From NCBI GenBank assembly GCA_963989385.1, contig OZ022502.1, positions 11,891,001-11,955,000 on the forward strand: a stretch of 64,000 nt of DNA, read 5' to 3'. Shown in pieces: positions 10,597 through 20,655 of this stretch. Position numbers and translations under genes: made by a program. The stretch comes from Ctena decussata. Its lineage: Eukaryota > Mollusca > Bivalvia > Lucinida > Lucinidae. Under the pieces are notes generated by a model. It ran no database searches and was not told the origin of the DNA. It saw only the letters and a list, made by a program, of their open reading frames with translations. Numbering within the stretch: the stretch's first letter is position 1; each line of letters opens with the position of its first letter.

Positions 10597-11790
10597 CTGC
10601 TATATTATGCCCCATAACCGTGACAACCCCGCCACTAAAGGTGATGGAATACATATTGGCTTCAGTGCGGATCTCGTTGGAGTCTGCATCTGTGTCTGTG
10701 TCACATATCAAGTTCTTCTGTGACCTTGGAAACAAGGTCAAGATCATCTTAATCTGTCATCTTTAGCTTGTCATTTTGATACATGTATATCCATGCAAGT
10801 ATTGTGGAATTGCTCTTATTGTTTCAAATTAAATAAAATGATTAACAGAAAATCCTAAAATGTGTTTCCATATCATTTTATTTAGTTCAATTTTAACATA
10901 TGATGAAGAAATAGACTTCCTTTGACATCCAGCATTTTTGATATTTTTGTCCTCTATTTTCAATATTTCTTGGCATCACTGCTAATTAAACTGACCAGTG
11001 AATTAACCATCAAGCGCATGCCAAGGAACCACCTTGACCAGGACAATCGGATGAGGATACCAAAGTATCACCATGACCTAGTTTTCACAGTTGACTGAAC
11101 ACATATACTTGCTTGGAGATGGTTTTCATTCGAATTGATGATGAAGGGAGACGTATTGGTTTTAGTGCAGATCCCATCGTCGTATGTGTCGTCGTCGGTG
11201 TGACAGTTTGTACCTACTATATTTCTTGAATCAACGGTTGGAATTTTACCAAATTTGCATCTGTGGAATTGGACCAAGCTTGCTTGGATATACAATTGGG
11301 ATAAGCCAAACGGCTGATTCTGTTTTGTTTAATTTGACCCCATTTTCAAGGTCACGGGGGGTCTTAAGCTGTTAAATTTTCTGCATTACAGTAGGCGTGA
11401 CAATTTCCTGTACCTATGATATCTTTTGAAACAATAAGATCAATTCCATAATACTTGCATGGATATATCATTATGACATGCTTACCAGGTGCTCTGATTT
11501 CGATGACCTTGGCTCTATTTTCAAGGTCACAGAAAAACTTAATATGTGACACAAACACAGATGCAGACACCAACGATATCCGCACTAAAGCCAGTATGTA
11601 TTCCCTCACCTTTAGTGGCGGGGATGTAGGGCATAATATAGCAGTTAAAATAGTAATTTGACCAAAGTTTTGTAGTTCTAGGTCATAAAATTGAATGAAA
11701 ACCATCTTCCATGCAAGTTTATGTGTTCAGTCAACCATGAAAACTAGGTCATTGTAAAATTCTGGTCACATCATCCGATTGTCCTGGTCA
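10597..11790. repeat. Cluster of inverted repeat modules
   Basis: The block 10597-10830 is the reverse complement of 11440-11655, sharing GGGCATAATATAGCAG and AAGGTCACAGAA. The block 10830-11115 is the reverse complement of 11690-11950. A third diverged module lies at 11120-11360. The whole reads as one repeat unit placed in alternating orientation, interrupted on the left by the TTAA element. The 113-residue frame on the minus strand lies in the repeat and has no protein likeness. Confidence 0.6.
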
Positions 11791-11799
11791 AGGTACCTC

Positions 11800-12230
11800 A
11801 TTGACATGAGTTTGATGATAACTGGTCAGTTAATTTAACAATGATGCCAAGAAATATTGAAAATTGAGGACAAAAATTTCAAAAAATGCTGAATGTCAAA
11901 GGAAGTCTTTGTTGACAGCAAATGTTCAAATTAAACCAAATAAAATGATATGGAAATATATTTTTGATGTTCTGTTAATCATTTTATCAAATCATGTCTG
12001 TCTGATTTACTCTTCTATCGAATGAGAATGTTTTTTACAAGACAGGCTAAACCATGTTGGATTACCCCACCCACTTCTGTGGACCCATAGCTCAGTAAGT
12101 AGGGCTTTCTGACCAAAGTCACATATGGTTCAATAAATTAGACACATTTGAGAATGCCATTAGTTAAAAAAAGAAAACTTTGGTAGGATGCAGAAAACCC
12201 ACCTTATTGATACCCCCCACCCCCACCTTA
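11800..12230 (+). repeat. Direct repeat, copy 2 of a 430-bp unit
   Basis: Second copy of the unit at 9655-10090. It differs by scattered substitutions and small indels and ends in the same CCTTATTGATACCCC followed by a C-rich stretch. Confidence 0.75.
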
Positions 12231-12350
12231 TGAAAGGCAAGCAAAAGTTTGCATTTGCATTGCATAATCAGCTCTTAGGAAACTGTACAAAATGGACTAG
12301 TTCTGATTTAACAAATCTGACAAACCTGTTTAACTTTCACAGGCATTGAG

Positions 12351-12569
12351 TACTTTCAACCCTCGATATCTCAAACACTGATATCTCAAAATACCTCTGA
12401 TATCAAAGAATATAGTTTGGACATATTCCATATTTTTATTTAAATATCAACTCTTTTTACCTCAAACTACTGATATCTCAAAGTAAATTTTCTGGGACCA
12501 GAAAATATACTTTGAGATATCAGTAGTTTGGGAAGAGCTTCGACTTTGAGATATCGAGAGTTGACTGTA
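12351..12569. mobile_element. MITE with TIR TACAGTCAACTCTCGATATC, copy 1
   Basis: The right end is the complement of TACAGTCAACTCTCGATATC, and the left end (TACTTTCAACCCTCGATATC) is its diverged partner. The middle holds the inner palindrome CTGGGACCAGAAAATATACT. A second copy in the opposite orientation lies at 41044-41261. The CAGTYRAACYYTCGA-like terminus recalls pogo/Tigger elements; this is only a resemblance. Confidence 0.75.
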
Positions 12570-12830
12570 TTTGATTGATGTTGGGTTTGAAGAGACTGTA
12601 TGTCACTAGAAGCATGTTAGTGCTAAAATCAGCATCTGCACAAGCTGCTAAGTTTCATTTTTGGATGCTCAAGGCTTCACAGAGTGGGAAGACTCTGATC
12701 CGACTGTTGCTGTGCATGCGCAGGCTGTTCTGAGTCTTCACTGTTATGTGCCATATAGATCCTTTTTATGCGATACCAGTCATTAGAATTTCTTACCCAT
12801 TTGAGACCGGATACACGTTATGGGACATAT

Positions 12831-12897
12831 GCAAACAGTGCAGACCCAGATCAGACGCTGCAAAATGTGGCATCTGATCAGGGTCTACACTGTTTGC
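12831..12897. repeat. Hairpin with GCAAACAGTGCAGACC arms
   Basis: GCAAACAGTGCAGACCCAGA on the left is mirrored by CAGGGTCTACACTGTTTGC on the right. The same hairpin type appears at 40159-40237, 43166-43231 and 50307-50373 and as fragments elsewhere. Confidence 0.65.
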
Positions 12898-13007
12898 TTA
12901 AAGGAATACTGTGCAAAATACATTAAGTGTTAAAACATTCACCAGAAACCCCCAAAACTACCTAATTAAGTCATACAAAATTCTGCTATATGGTGGAGTA
13001 ATACTTT

Positions 13008-13070
13008 CCAAAACAATCTCAAAATCTAGACCCATCTTATAAGACAGATCTAGATTTATGGATTGATTTA
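13008..13070. repeat. TCTAGATC hairpin family, copy 1
   Basis: Arms CCAAAACAATCTCAAAATCT and the complement around GATCTAGATTTATGGATTG, centred on CTTATAAGA. Member of a family also at 14850, 14982, 48325 and 53572. Confidence 0.65.
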
Positions 13071-13089
13071 AGAGGGGGAAACCCTGCAT

Positions 13090-14333
13090 CTTATAAACGA
13101 AGAAATATTGTACACAGAGCTGTAGAAAATAGGAGTATTTGATGAGAATTGTTTTGATTTTTGTTACTTCTCCATAATAAGATTATGTGGCTCTCTCATT
13201 CAAACAACCTTGCTCAATCAGACCACCTTGTCAAGGGAGTGCTACTGAGGGATTGCACCGCATACTTTTCCAGAGAAGTGAATGATTTCAGAATTATCGA
13301 ACATTACTTTTGTTTCTCTCTCTGGGCGCACAACCGCTTTGTTGGTTTTCTTGTGTTGCGGTTCATTTGTATTTTATATTCGCCTGCCCTGCCTCATTCA
13401 AGTGTTCCACGTATCCTTTTTGATGTTTTTTTTTATTTTTATGGCTTTTACAGGCCTTCAAAGAATATTTCACTTATGTCGCGCCAGTTGTTAAGCAAAC
13501 TTGGCCAAACAACTGGAGCTCTCAGGGAAAAGCCACCCGACCTCCAGGAAGCAGAACTTGTCTTTCTTAGATGTGTGAGGTCCAAGGCTCTAACCCATAG
13601 CAGTGAAAGAACTAATGTTAAAAAGACAGCTTTCTTAATCACTAGGCGAATTAAAATGATGACAAAGACAACTCATTTCAATATACCTAAATATTCACTG
13701 AGCAAAAGACAAGCAATTATTTCTTGCTGTGCAAAGTTCTAGATTTTGAGACAGCACAATATTTAAACTGTTCACAATTTTTAAAGAGGCATTAATTTTT
13801 ATCCCAACAGAGGTAGACTTTGAGAGTGTTATAGTAATTTTGAAAGCCTGGAAGTTCCTGTTCATGATCATGGAAAGTTAAATTTCTTTAACTTGGGCAC
13901 ATGAAATATGTAATGGGGAGATCACATCAAACAGTATATAGCTTTCCTTTCTGTCTATCTCTTCACCTTTTCATATAATGTACATTATAGTTTCACATCA
14001 AGTAGGCCACGGCAACAGATGAGCTGTATAGTTAATTCAGAAATCATAAAATGAGACAGACTGATACTGATTTTTATTCACACTGACAGTATAGAAAGGA
14101 GTTTTTCTTACAAAAGCTGATTATGTGTATTTTTTCTGTAGCTATTGTTAAAGATCAAATATGATAAAAAAAATGATATAAAACAAGGAAAAAACAGTTC
14201 TAGTTTTTTACATCCACACCATATCTTTTATAAAAAGTGCCTGGTTATATATTGGCCATGTTTGGTTGTGTATGAGGAGGTGTTGAAACTGTGGATTTAC
14301 AATTAAGAGGCTGCAAGCTCAACTAGAGCTCAA
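13090..14333. other. No gene supported; contains a family-A fragment
   Basis: A 193-codon open frame (13161-13742, plus) is present but runs through the right end of a family-A MITE at about 13318-13370 (GGGCGCACAACCGCTTTG, then TTGGTTTTCTTGTGTTGCGG). It shows no domain. The rest is AT-rich with no structure seen. Confidence 0.45.
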
Positions 14334-14587
14334 GGCCCAGTTGTCCAAAGCTAATTACATAATAAGTTAACGAGACGTTAAATTTTCGAACAAATTGACA
14401 CAATGTATTTAAAAAAAAATCTGTCAGTTTTTGCCGAAAAAATGGTAGGAGCTTTCGCAGTGCAAAAGCTCCTCTCATTTTTTCGGCAAAAATACGAGCA
14501 CTTTCAATCTTTATGTGCACGTAAAGACTTAACGAATCCTGGACTAAGGGCTTAGTTAAGCTAACAATGCTTTGAACAACCGGGCCC
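14334..14587. mobile_element. MITE with TIR GGCCCAGTTGTCCAAAGC
   Basis: Left terminus GGCCCAGTTGTCCAAAGC pairs with the inverted right terminus GGGCCCGGTTGTTCAAAGC. An inner palindrome has arms GGAGCTTT and TTTTTGCCGAAAAAATG. No coding capacity. Confidence 0.75.
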
Positions 14588-14849
14588 AGGTCTTCAGCCT
14601 TTTTAGTCTCTTGATTAGTTCTTTCTCATTAAATCTCAACCATTCTCTCATAGAAGCACTGTTGAAATGGCCATAAAACCCAATATATCCATCCACCAGC
14701 CTACCATATTTATTTGGTTATAAAATGAGAATTTCCACTCTATAAAATGACATTATGTATCTAAATCGGTCTTATGAAATTCTGCTAAAATATTCTTTTT
14801 GTTCTTCCAAAACAATCCAAAACATCTAGATCCATCTTATAACTCTCTT

Positions 14850-14915
14850 CCAAAACAAACCGAAAGGTCTAGATTCATCATATAAGATGGATCTAGATTT
14901 TTGGAATTGTTTAGG
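14850..14915. repeat. TCTAGATC hairpin family, copy 2
   Basis: CCAAAACAA and GGTCTAGATTCATC are mirrored by GATGGATCTAGATTTTTGG and TTGTTTAGG. A half copy without its partner lies just upstream (about 14810-14842). Confidence 0.6.
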
Positions 14916-14981
14916 AAGGGAAAACCTCAGATATCTTAATCGGTTTATGAAATTCTGCTAAAATATTGTTTGTTTTTTTAT

Positions 14982-15048
14982 TCCAAACCAATTACAAAGA
15001 CCTAGATCCATTTACAGGATGGATCTAGATTTTTGGGATTGTTTAGGA
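14982..15048. repeat. TCTAGATC hairpin family, copy 3
   Basis: TCCAAACCAATTACAAAGAC is mirrored by GATCTAGATTTTTGGGATTG around the centre CATTTACAGGATG. It is 70 bp from copy 2 and shares the upstream block TATGAAATTCTGCTAAAATA, so the two may be a tandem duplication. Confidence 0.6.
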
Positions 15049-15160
15049 AGAGAAAAACTTATTTTATAATCAAAGAAATAAGGCACTCATATGAAATAAG
15101 CACTCAGGTATAGGATGCACTTGCTGAACTAATCTTGAGACAATAAAAACATTCAGTGGG

Positions 15161-15535
15161 TACCATATACGCGGTAATTTTTGCGGGTTCAAATTTTCGT
15201 GATTAAGCGTTGAAAACATAAACAAAAAATTTCGCGATTTTAAATTTTCGCGGTTAGCAACATGCGCAAAAATCAAAACTGTTTCTTTTTTACTTGAGTC
15301 ATTTCGTTCATTAACCTGCAGAAGGGCCGCCGCATGTTAATGAAAGAACTGGCTCAATTGAAAATACCAGCAACTACAAAACCAAACAGAAACAAAATAA
15401 ATGAACACTGTGTCTACAGAAGACAATTTGTAAGAAACTGGAAATTATTCGTGATTTTGATATTTGCGGTTTCTAGGTGACCGCGAAATACCCCCCAAAA
15501 AATGGAACACAGCGAAAATAACCTTGCATACGGTA
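15161..15535. mobile_element. MITE with TIR TACCGTATACGCGGTAATT, copy 2
   Basis: Same element as 4163-4529 in the opposite orientation. It shares the ends TACCATATACGCGGTAATTT, the inner TTAACCTGCAGAAGGGCCGC palindrome and the block GAACACTGTGTCTACAGAAG. Confidence 0.8.
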
Positions 15536-16104
15536 TATGCATATCATAAGATTAATTCATGCAGTTTCACATAAGCAAATAGATTACAAATTCATCATTG
15601 TGTCTGTACAAAAAGTTTAGTGTTGCGTAGACAATAAGGCCTCTTACCAATCTGTAGACTCTTTTGATTTACCAGTGTATAGATTAAAAAGCTTTTTACA
15701 AGTCATGGGGGTGATAAAGTTTCTCACCAGACGGTAGTCCCTAGTTTGGAGATGGTAAGATATTATCAGTCTGTGAGTAATTAGATCTTACGTCACTGTG
15801 TGGATCATAACATTTCTCTCTGCGCTAGAGATCATACAGTTTCTGCCAGTCATGAAGTTAACTTTTTCTTGCCAATATTTTCTCACTAATCTAGAGATCA
15901 TTCAGTTATCACCAGGCAAGAGTTCATATAGTAACCACTCTAGAGATCTTACAGTTTCACACCAGTCTAAAGATCACACGGTATCTCAGCAGTCTTGTGA
16001 TCATAGAAATTTTTCATCAGTCTGAAGATCATAAAGTTTCTCACCAATCTGGGGATCATAAAGTTTCTCGCAAATCTGGGGATTAAAAATGTTTGTCACT
16101 AGTA

Positions 16105-16530
16105 TCACGGAATTAAATGACTTGAGAATAATTGTTTGAGAAAATCTGACGTTTCTATTGAAAGAATTTCAAATTGTAATGTCATTAAAAAAATGGTGGA
16201 GCAGGGCATACAAGGTTTGCCATGCTCTAGAACCAATGATGTCATACATTTGTTACCATAACGACTATGACGTCAAACTGATGTCTAAGTGACGCCCTCA
16301 TAACGTCATTCAACCAAGGAACCAACCCAGTTGGTTATTCTATAGTTGCTCAACAGATGTATAGTATCATCTCACTTATAATTCGAGAGGGACATGGCAT
16401 ACAATGACTGCCATGCCCCTGTATGCCATGCTTTTCTCGAATTATAAGTTAGATGCTACCTGAAATTCATACAATGGCAAAATGTAATTTTCTCAAACCT
16501 AAACTCAAATAATTTAATTCTCTGTTTAGT
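16105..16530. mobile_element. Palindromic repeat with inner hairpin
   Basis: GAATTAAATGACTTGAG and GAGAAAAT near 16110-16150 are mirrored by ATTTTCTCAAACCTAAACTC and AATTTAATTC near 16484-16528. Inside, 16364-16459 is a strong hairpin (arms GTATCATCTCACTTATAATT and complement). The left part is shared with 6480-6690. Confidence 0.6.
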
Positions 16531-16852
16531 CATAAACCACTTGACTATTAATTCTCAATTGAATTCTCTGTTTATTCTGGAGATCAGACAATTCCTAACC
16601 AGTATATTTTGGCAATAGGACATGTTTTGGTCCAGTCGAAAATGAGTTTTGCCATGGGAAAAAAACGTGCCTAATTGCATCAGCCTAAGATCAGTATGAT
16701 TTTCCATTCGCTACACATTTATATCCCAGGATCTATCTGTTCAGGCCAACAGGGAAATATCAGATCAGACTGCGCGGACGCGCAGGCTTATCTTAAAGTT
16801 AGCTTTTATTTTACACCCATAGTTCTCTCTTCTTCAACTACTGCAGATAAGA

Positions 16853-17087
16853 CGAGCCTCGACACGAGAAAACCAACAAAGTTGTTGTGCCCCCAGCGCA
16901 GACTCTGATCAGCCTGGACATTCACCCAGGCCGTTTAGACTCTTCACTAAGAGCTTTAAGGGTAGTTAAGGATCTAAGCTACATCCATGCGGACAGCGAA
17001 AACTCTGATCAGACTGGGCGAATGCCCAGGCTGATCTGAGTCTGCGCTAGATACACAACCACTATGTTGGTTTTCAGCGTCGCAGCC
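16853..17087. mobile_element. Family-A palindromic MITE
   Basis: CGAGCCTCGACACGAG at the left and GGTTTTCAGCGTCGCAG at the right, with the inner mirrored blocks GATCAGCCTGGACATTC and GGGCGAATGCCCAGGCTGAT. It lies 28 bp before the retrozyme-like repeat. Confidence 0.75.
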
Positions 17088-17157
17088 AAATTTAGTTATT
17101 TAGTCCATTGTTTCAATTATAGTATGCCTTTTCTGGTTTCGTCACCAGATTTTGTCA

Positions 17158-17203
17158 GGGTCACTGATGAGGCTTTATTAGCCGAAACTACGTAGTCTGG
17201 CCC
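17158..17203 (+). ncRNA. Type I hammerhead ribozyme, upstream copy
   Basis: The conserved core is complete. CTGATGA lies at 17164-17170. Stem II is GGC/GCC (17171-17173 and 17181-17183) with loop TTTATTA. GAA lies at 17184-17186. Stem III is formed by the palindrome ACTACGTAGT (17187-17196), then C17197 as the cleavage-site nucleotide. Stem I is GGGTCA (17158-17163) with TGGCCC (17198-17203), six pairs with one G-U. An outer stem CAGA/TCTG with internal loops is possible. Stem III can form at most three pairs and a four-base loop in one molecule, or pair between two molecules; such short stem III forms are typical of retrozyme and Penelope hammerheads. Confidence 0.88.
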
Positions 17204-17542
17204 ATACTTCTACTTCTGTATGTATTCTCTGCTCTTGAAGGAACTTTTTAAGATTTTAATTTTACCTCACTGCAGCTGGTGTTGTGCCGTGTGGCGGCCG
17301 TAAAAAGTCTCCCCGTACATCATCCATAGTGCAGAATATATTTTATTTACATCCTTTGAGATCAGAGGATAGATTCTGAGAAATCTAAAATTTGAGATCG
17401 ATTTAGACTATTATTCTAGATCATCTTCTTTTATATTATTTGGATCCTTTTGAAACTAATCAGTCTTTCTTTGAATCGACTGCCCAATTAAAATTAAGAA
17501 ATTATAGTATGCCTTTTCTGGTTTCGTCACCAGATTTTGTCA

Positions 17543-17588
17543 GGGTCACTGATGAGGCTTTATTAGCCGAAACTACGTAGTCTGGCCC
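17543..17588 (+). ncRNA. Type I hammerhead ribozyme, downstream copy
   Basis: Identical to the upstream copy. Stem I strands are GGGTCA (17543-17548) and TGGCCC (17583-17588), the core CTGATGA is at 17549-17555, stem II is GGC/GCC and stem III is ACTACGTAGT. Cleavage is predicted after C17582, exactly 385 nt from the first site. Confidence 0.88.
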
Positions 17589-17664
17589 ATACTTCTACTT
17601 CTGTATGTATTCTCTGCTCTTGAAGGAACTTTTTAAGATTTTAATTTCAATGTCTTTATTTTAC

Positions 17665-17810
17665 CAGGCGTCAGATACAAATCATAAGGCACTTGATCAG
17701 CGGCCGCGCCGAATGAAAATATACTTTTTGTTCCATATACAACCGGAGAACATGCACTCTGATTACTTTTAAATCTATATTGGCTGCAAGATGATGCAGT
17801 CTGGCGTTGA
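17665..17810 (-). other. Candidate internal exon, product unknown
   Basis: On the minus strand, 146 bp lies between an acceptor (TAATTACCAAAG) and a donor (CTGGTAAAAT). The open reading runs from QRQTASSCSQYRF to PYDLYLTP with mixed composition unlike the surrounding AT-rich DNA. No family recognised and no partner exon found. Its donor is 17 bp from the end of the retrozyme-like repeat. Weak evidence. Confidence 0.22.
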
Positions 17811-17899
17811 CTTTGGTAATTATCAAAGACAATATATATACACTTGGTCAAAAACGACAATGTCTTCCCTACACCAAAAGCGATATATAGCATTTTTCA

Positions 17900-18610
17900 T
17901 CACTAGTCGGAGAACGACTGCTAGTGGTACACAATTACTTCTATTCATCAACATATTTTTTGTCTGATGTTTAAATCCGTTAATATATAGTTAACACACC
18001 TTCCTCGCAGTATGGGCAGATCCACTTGCACATTGAGAGAGAGCGTTCTATGTTTCGCTGTGTCCATTGTGCGTGCATCTCTCATGTAAACGGATTGTTA
18101 TTATGTACATTTTTACAGCATCATGTCCCAGCACCGCAGAAAACGTATATACATTAAAGGTCGTCTACACTCATCATGAAATCTGCATTTCTCACAACAG
18201 CAATTGTTAACCAGTAAAATAGCCCATTTATTCGAGTGTTCCAAGAGTTCTTGAACGTTGTACGCATTTCGCTCTGAATCAAGTATGGTGAAGAACCATT
18301 CTGTTCTCCAGTTGAAAACCAGTCTGCTCTCCACTTGTATATTCTATATACATAATAAGTTCAATATTATTTTTTAAGAGATGCAATTCATTCAAATAAT
18401 AAAATGTTATACGCATCCAGGGTACACTTCGTGTGTAAGTAGGAGTAGGTAGGTCGAAAGCGTAAACTGTTTTTGATTGATTGTGTTGACGCTGATCAGA
18501 CGCCACGTTTTGTGGTATCTTGTATGCAGTGTTTGCAAGAGCCCCTTTTCATGATGGGACGCTGGATATTAATGCGTTAAATTTCATTGCTTCAAATATG
18601 ACTTAAAATA
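17900..18610. other. No gene seen
   Basis: AT-rich sequence downstream of the TRIM-like gene with only short frames. Nothing recognised. Confidence 0.35.
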
Positions 18611-18616
18611 CGGTAA

Positions 18617-18714
18617 TGTGCGTTTATACTGGGACACCTAAAAATAATGAAATTTCCAATTGGGACAAATGGAAAAAAAATATCATTTTAGGTGTCCTAA
18701 TACATATGCACATA
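18617..18714. mobile_element. Short MITE with TIR GTGCRTNTATNYGGACACCT
   Basis: GTGCGTTTATACTGGGACAC at the left and the complement of GTGCATATGTATTAGGACAC at the right, followed on both sides by CTAAAA and ATGAT-like words. It ends 30 bp downstream of the stop codon of the TRIM-like gene, so it would lie in that gene's 3' UTR. Confidence 0.65.
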
Positions 18715-18744
18715 AGGGTAGTCCCCACTTTCAAATATATCGCA

Positions 18745-20026
18745 TTACTGAAGGATAAAGTTGCGGTAGTCAGTATCTTCAGCACAACTTGTTAACACTA
18801 GTTCTGATCGTCTGCTGTTATAAGCCATCGCAAAGGGAGACTTTAAGTAATTACTCCCAGTTGTCAGACGTGTTTCTTCCTGCATACCTCTTGGCCAGAC
18901 AGTGATCTCTCCTGACTTGTAACATACATAGACATTTCCATTATCATCTACAGTCACACCGCCGGGTGTCTTTCCTTTAACATCACAAACCTTGACAACC
19001 TTCCCAGTGCCAGCATCAAGGACAGTTATGGTCTGTTTCTTCCAGTCTGTTACCATCACAGTGTCACCATCATCATCGGAACATGTTGTAAGGAACCAAG
19101 CACTGTCAAACAGGTTTTTACCTTCAGAGTCAGTTGTCGTTGTCCACAGGACCATACCATTCATATCAATCATTTGAACTGAACGAGGACTCTCAGTAGA
19201 CTTAACGCATGTAACAATCAGATTGTTGTTGTAGGCCGTGATTCCCCAGACGTACTGCTCCGTGTTGATGATACGTTTCAAAGATCGGTTACCACTATTA
19301 GCTATGTTTATGACACCTATCTGTTTGTTCACCATACTGACAGCAGCTTCTGATTTGTTGATAACAGCGACATCTATAGGTGTCCCTGGTGGTTTCAGAG
19401 ATGATAACAATCGCCCATCAGGAGAAAACAGTTTGACTTTACAGTTGTCATGATCCATAAGCAGCATATTGCCATCGACAGTAATGTCAATTCCAATTAT
19501 GAGGCAGTCCTTTTTCTCATATATGAAGCAGTCATTTTTCTCATCACGGGTCTTCACATTAATCTTATCTAACGGCGTCAGCTTCACAGATTGTACTGCA
19601 TGCCCTTTTATAGCGTCTGACCCTGATGCAGTCTTCTCAGTGTCCTGACGGAGTCTTGTGTACGGGTAGCGAATGCAAGGAAGTTCAGTGCTATAGTGAA
19701 ATGCTGCAGTTTTCAATGAAAGTTCACCAAACTTATCTTTCTTTAAGATCAAAGGCTGAATATTGGCATTTAAGGTGTAGTTTATATCTATGTGCTTAAG
19801 GTTGAGCAGTTTAATCTTATCTTCACACAGTCGAACTTTTTCAGCAGAATAATGGAGTTCTAGAAATTCATTCTGATCGTTTAGTATCTGCGTACCGCTT
19901 TGCTGTAAATTTTGCAATATAATGTTGGCCTTGGTCGCAATCTCGTCAAGTGTTGATTGATGCGTAGATAAGGTGCTAACATGATCTTTGAACAGGCTTG
20001 TAACTTCCTCATGAAAATCCTGGTAG
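18745..20026 (-). CDS. TRIM-like protein, last exon (coiled coil plus NHL propeller)
   Basis: The open frame continues to 20076, but the coding exon most likely starts at 20026, after the acceptor TATTTTATGCATAG. It then gives YQDFHEEVTSLFKDHVS and about 426 residues to TAA. The first 80 to 100 residues are heptad-rich (QNLQQSGTQILNDQNEFLEL), as in the coiled coil after B-boxes. The rest holds NHL-type blades such as DITVDGNMLLMDHDNCKVKL and GGVTVDDNGNVYVCY. In TRIM proteins this propeller binds partner proteins or RNA while an N-terminal RING recruits E2. No RING or B-box exon is seen upstream in this window, so the gene is either split over a long intron or is an NHL fragment. Family is strongly supported; subfamily is not. 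Confidence 0.85.
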
Positions 20027-20084
20027 CTATGCATAAAATATTCGCAAAGAAAACTAAAACTGTATGTTATCTTCACTTACAACG

Positions 20085-20408
20085 TTAAAGACAGGTATGG
20101 TACGATATAAGAAGGATTAACTTCCACAGTGTCAGTCATGGGCGGACACACGGTGCCAGGTGTGTGCATCTATGGTTACCTACCGCTGTGCCACTTGGGA
20201 AACGTTGTTTCGAGAATTGAAACAGAACAGAATAGTGTCATTCTGTCTCTTGATCACGTAGTGTCAACATCTCCAGTCAGCCAATGAAATTATTATCCCT
20301 CTTTATCCTGGCCCACTGACTGGTTGACAAAATTACCACACCGTCTGCACAGGTAACATCGCTATGTGCTGGTAAACAGGCCCCCGGCAGAAGAGTCGTG
20401 TCTTTAAG
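20085..20408. mobile_element. MITE with TIR CTTAAAGACAGG, copy 1
   Basis: The left end TTAAAGACAGG and the right end GTGTCTTTAAG are inverted. The body shares GTGTCAACATCTCCAGTCAG and CTGGTAAACAGGC-type words with the adjacent copy. It carries about 100 bp that copy 2 lacks. It begins 59 bp upstream of the TRIM-like exon. Confidence 0.7.
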
Positions 20409-20432
20409 TATTTTTAATTGTTCAATTATATA

Positions 20433-20655
20433 CTTAAAGACAGGGATGGGACTATATAAGGAGGATTAACTACCACAGTGTCATTCTATCTCTTGATCTC
20501 ATAGTGTCAACACCTCCAGTAAGCCAATAAATTCATCATAACTGTTAATTCTGTTCCACTGATTGGTTGACTAAATTTTCACACCTTTACCTATACAGGT
20601 AACAGTGTTATGTGCTGGGAACCAGACCCCCCGGCAGAGAAGTTCTGTCTTTAAG
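20433..20655. mobile_element. MITE with TIR CTTAAAGACAGG, copy 2
   Basis: CTTAAAGACAGGGATGG at the left and CTGTCTTTAAG at the right. It lies in tandem, same orientation, 24 bp from copy 1. The two share GGATTAACT-CCACAGTGTCA and CAGGTAACA blocks. Confidence 0.7.

Larger units (their letters stand above)
17115..17647 (+). mobile_element. Retrozyme-like element: two hammerhead-bearing direct repeats
   Basis: Two direct repeats of 148 bp (17115-17262 and 17500-17647) are identical at every base I compared. They are offset by exactly 385 bp with a 237-bp unique middle. Each contains a full hammerhead ribozyme motif (separate entries). Small non-autonomous retroelements with hammerheads in short terminal repeats (retrozymes), and hammerheads in the terminal repeats of Penelope-like elements, are established in plants and animals including molluscs. 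By that model transcription gives RNA cut at 17197/17198 and 17582/17583, releasing a 385-nt monomer. There is no open frame. I could not find a clear target site duplication, so the outer borders are uncertain. Confidence 0.8.

Noticed and set aside
11364..11705. 113-codon frame on the minus strand
   Set aside because: It lies in a repeat present in inverted copies; no protein likeness.
13161..13742. 193-codon open frame on the plus strand
   Set aside because: It includes the end of a family-A MITE, has no domain likeness, and is AT-biased in all codon positions.
20077..20090. Donor-like GTAAGTGAAG just upstream of the TRIM-like exon as the end of a real upstream exon
   Set aside because: It would make an intron of under 60 bp, and the sequence before it is a MITE end, so I kept it only as a note.
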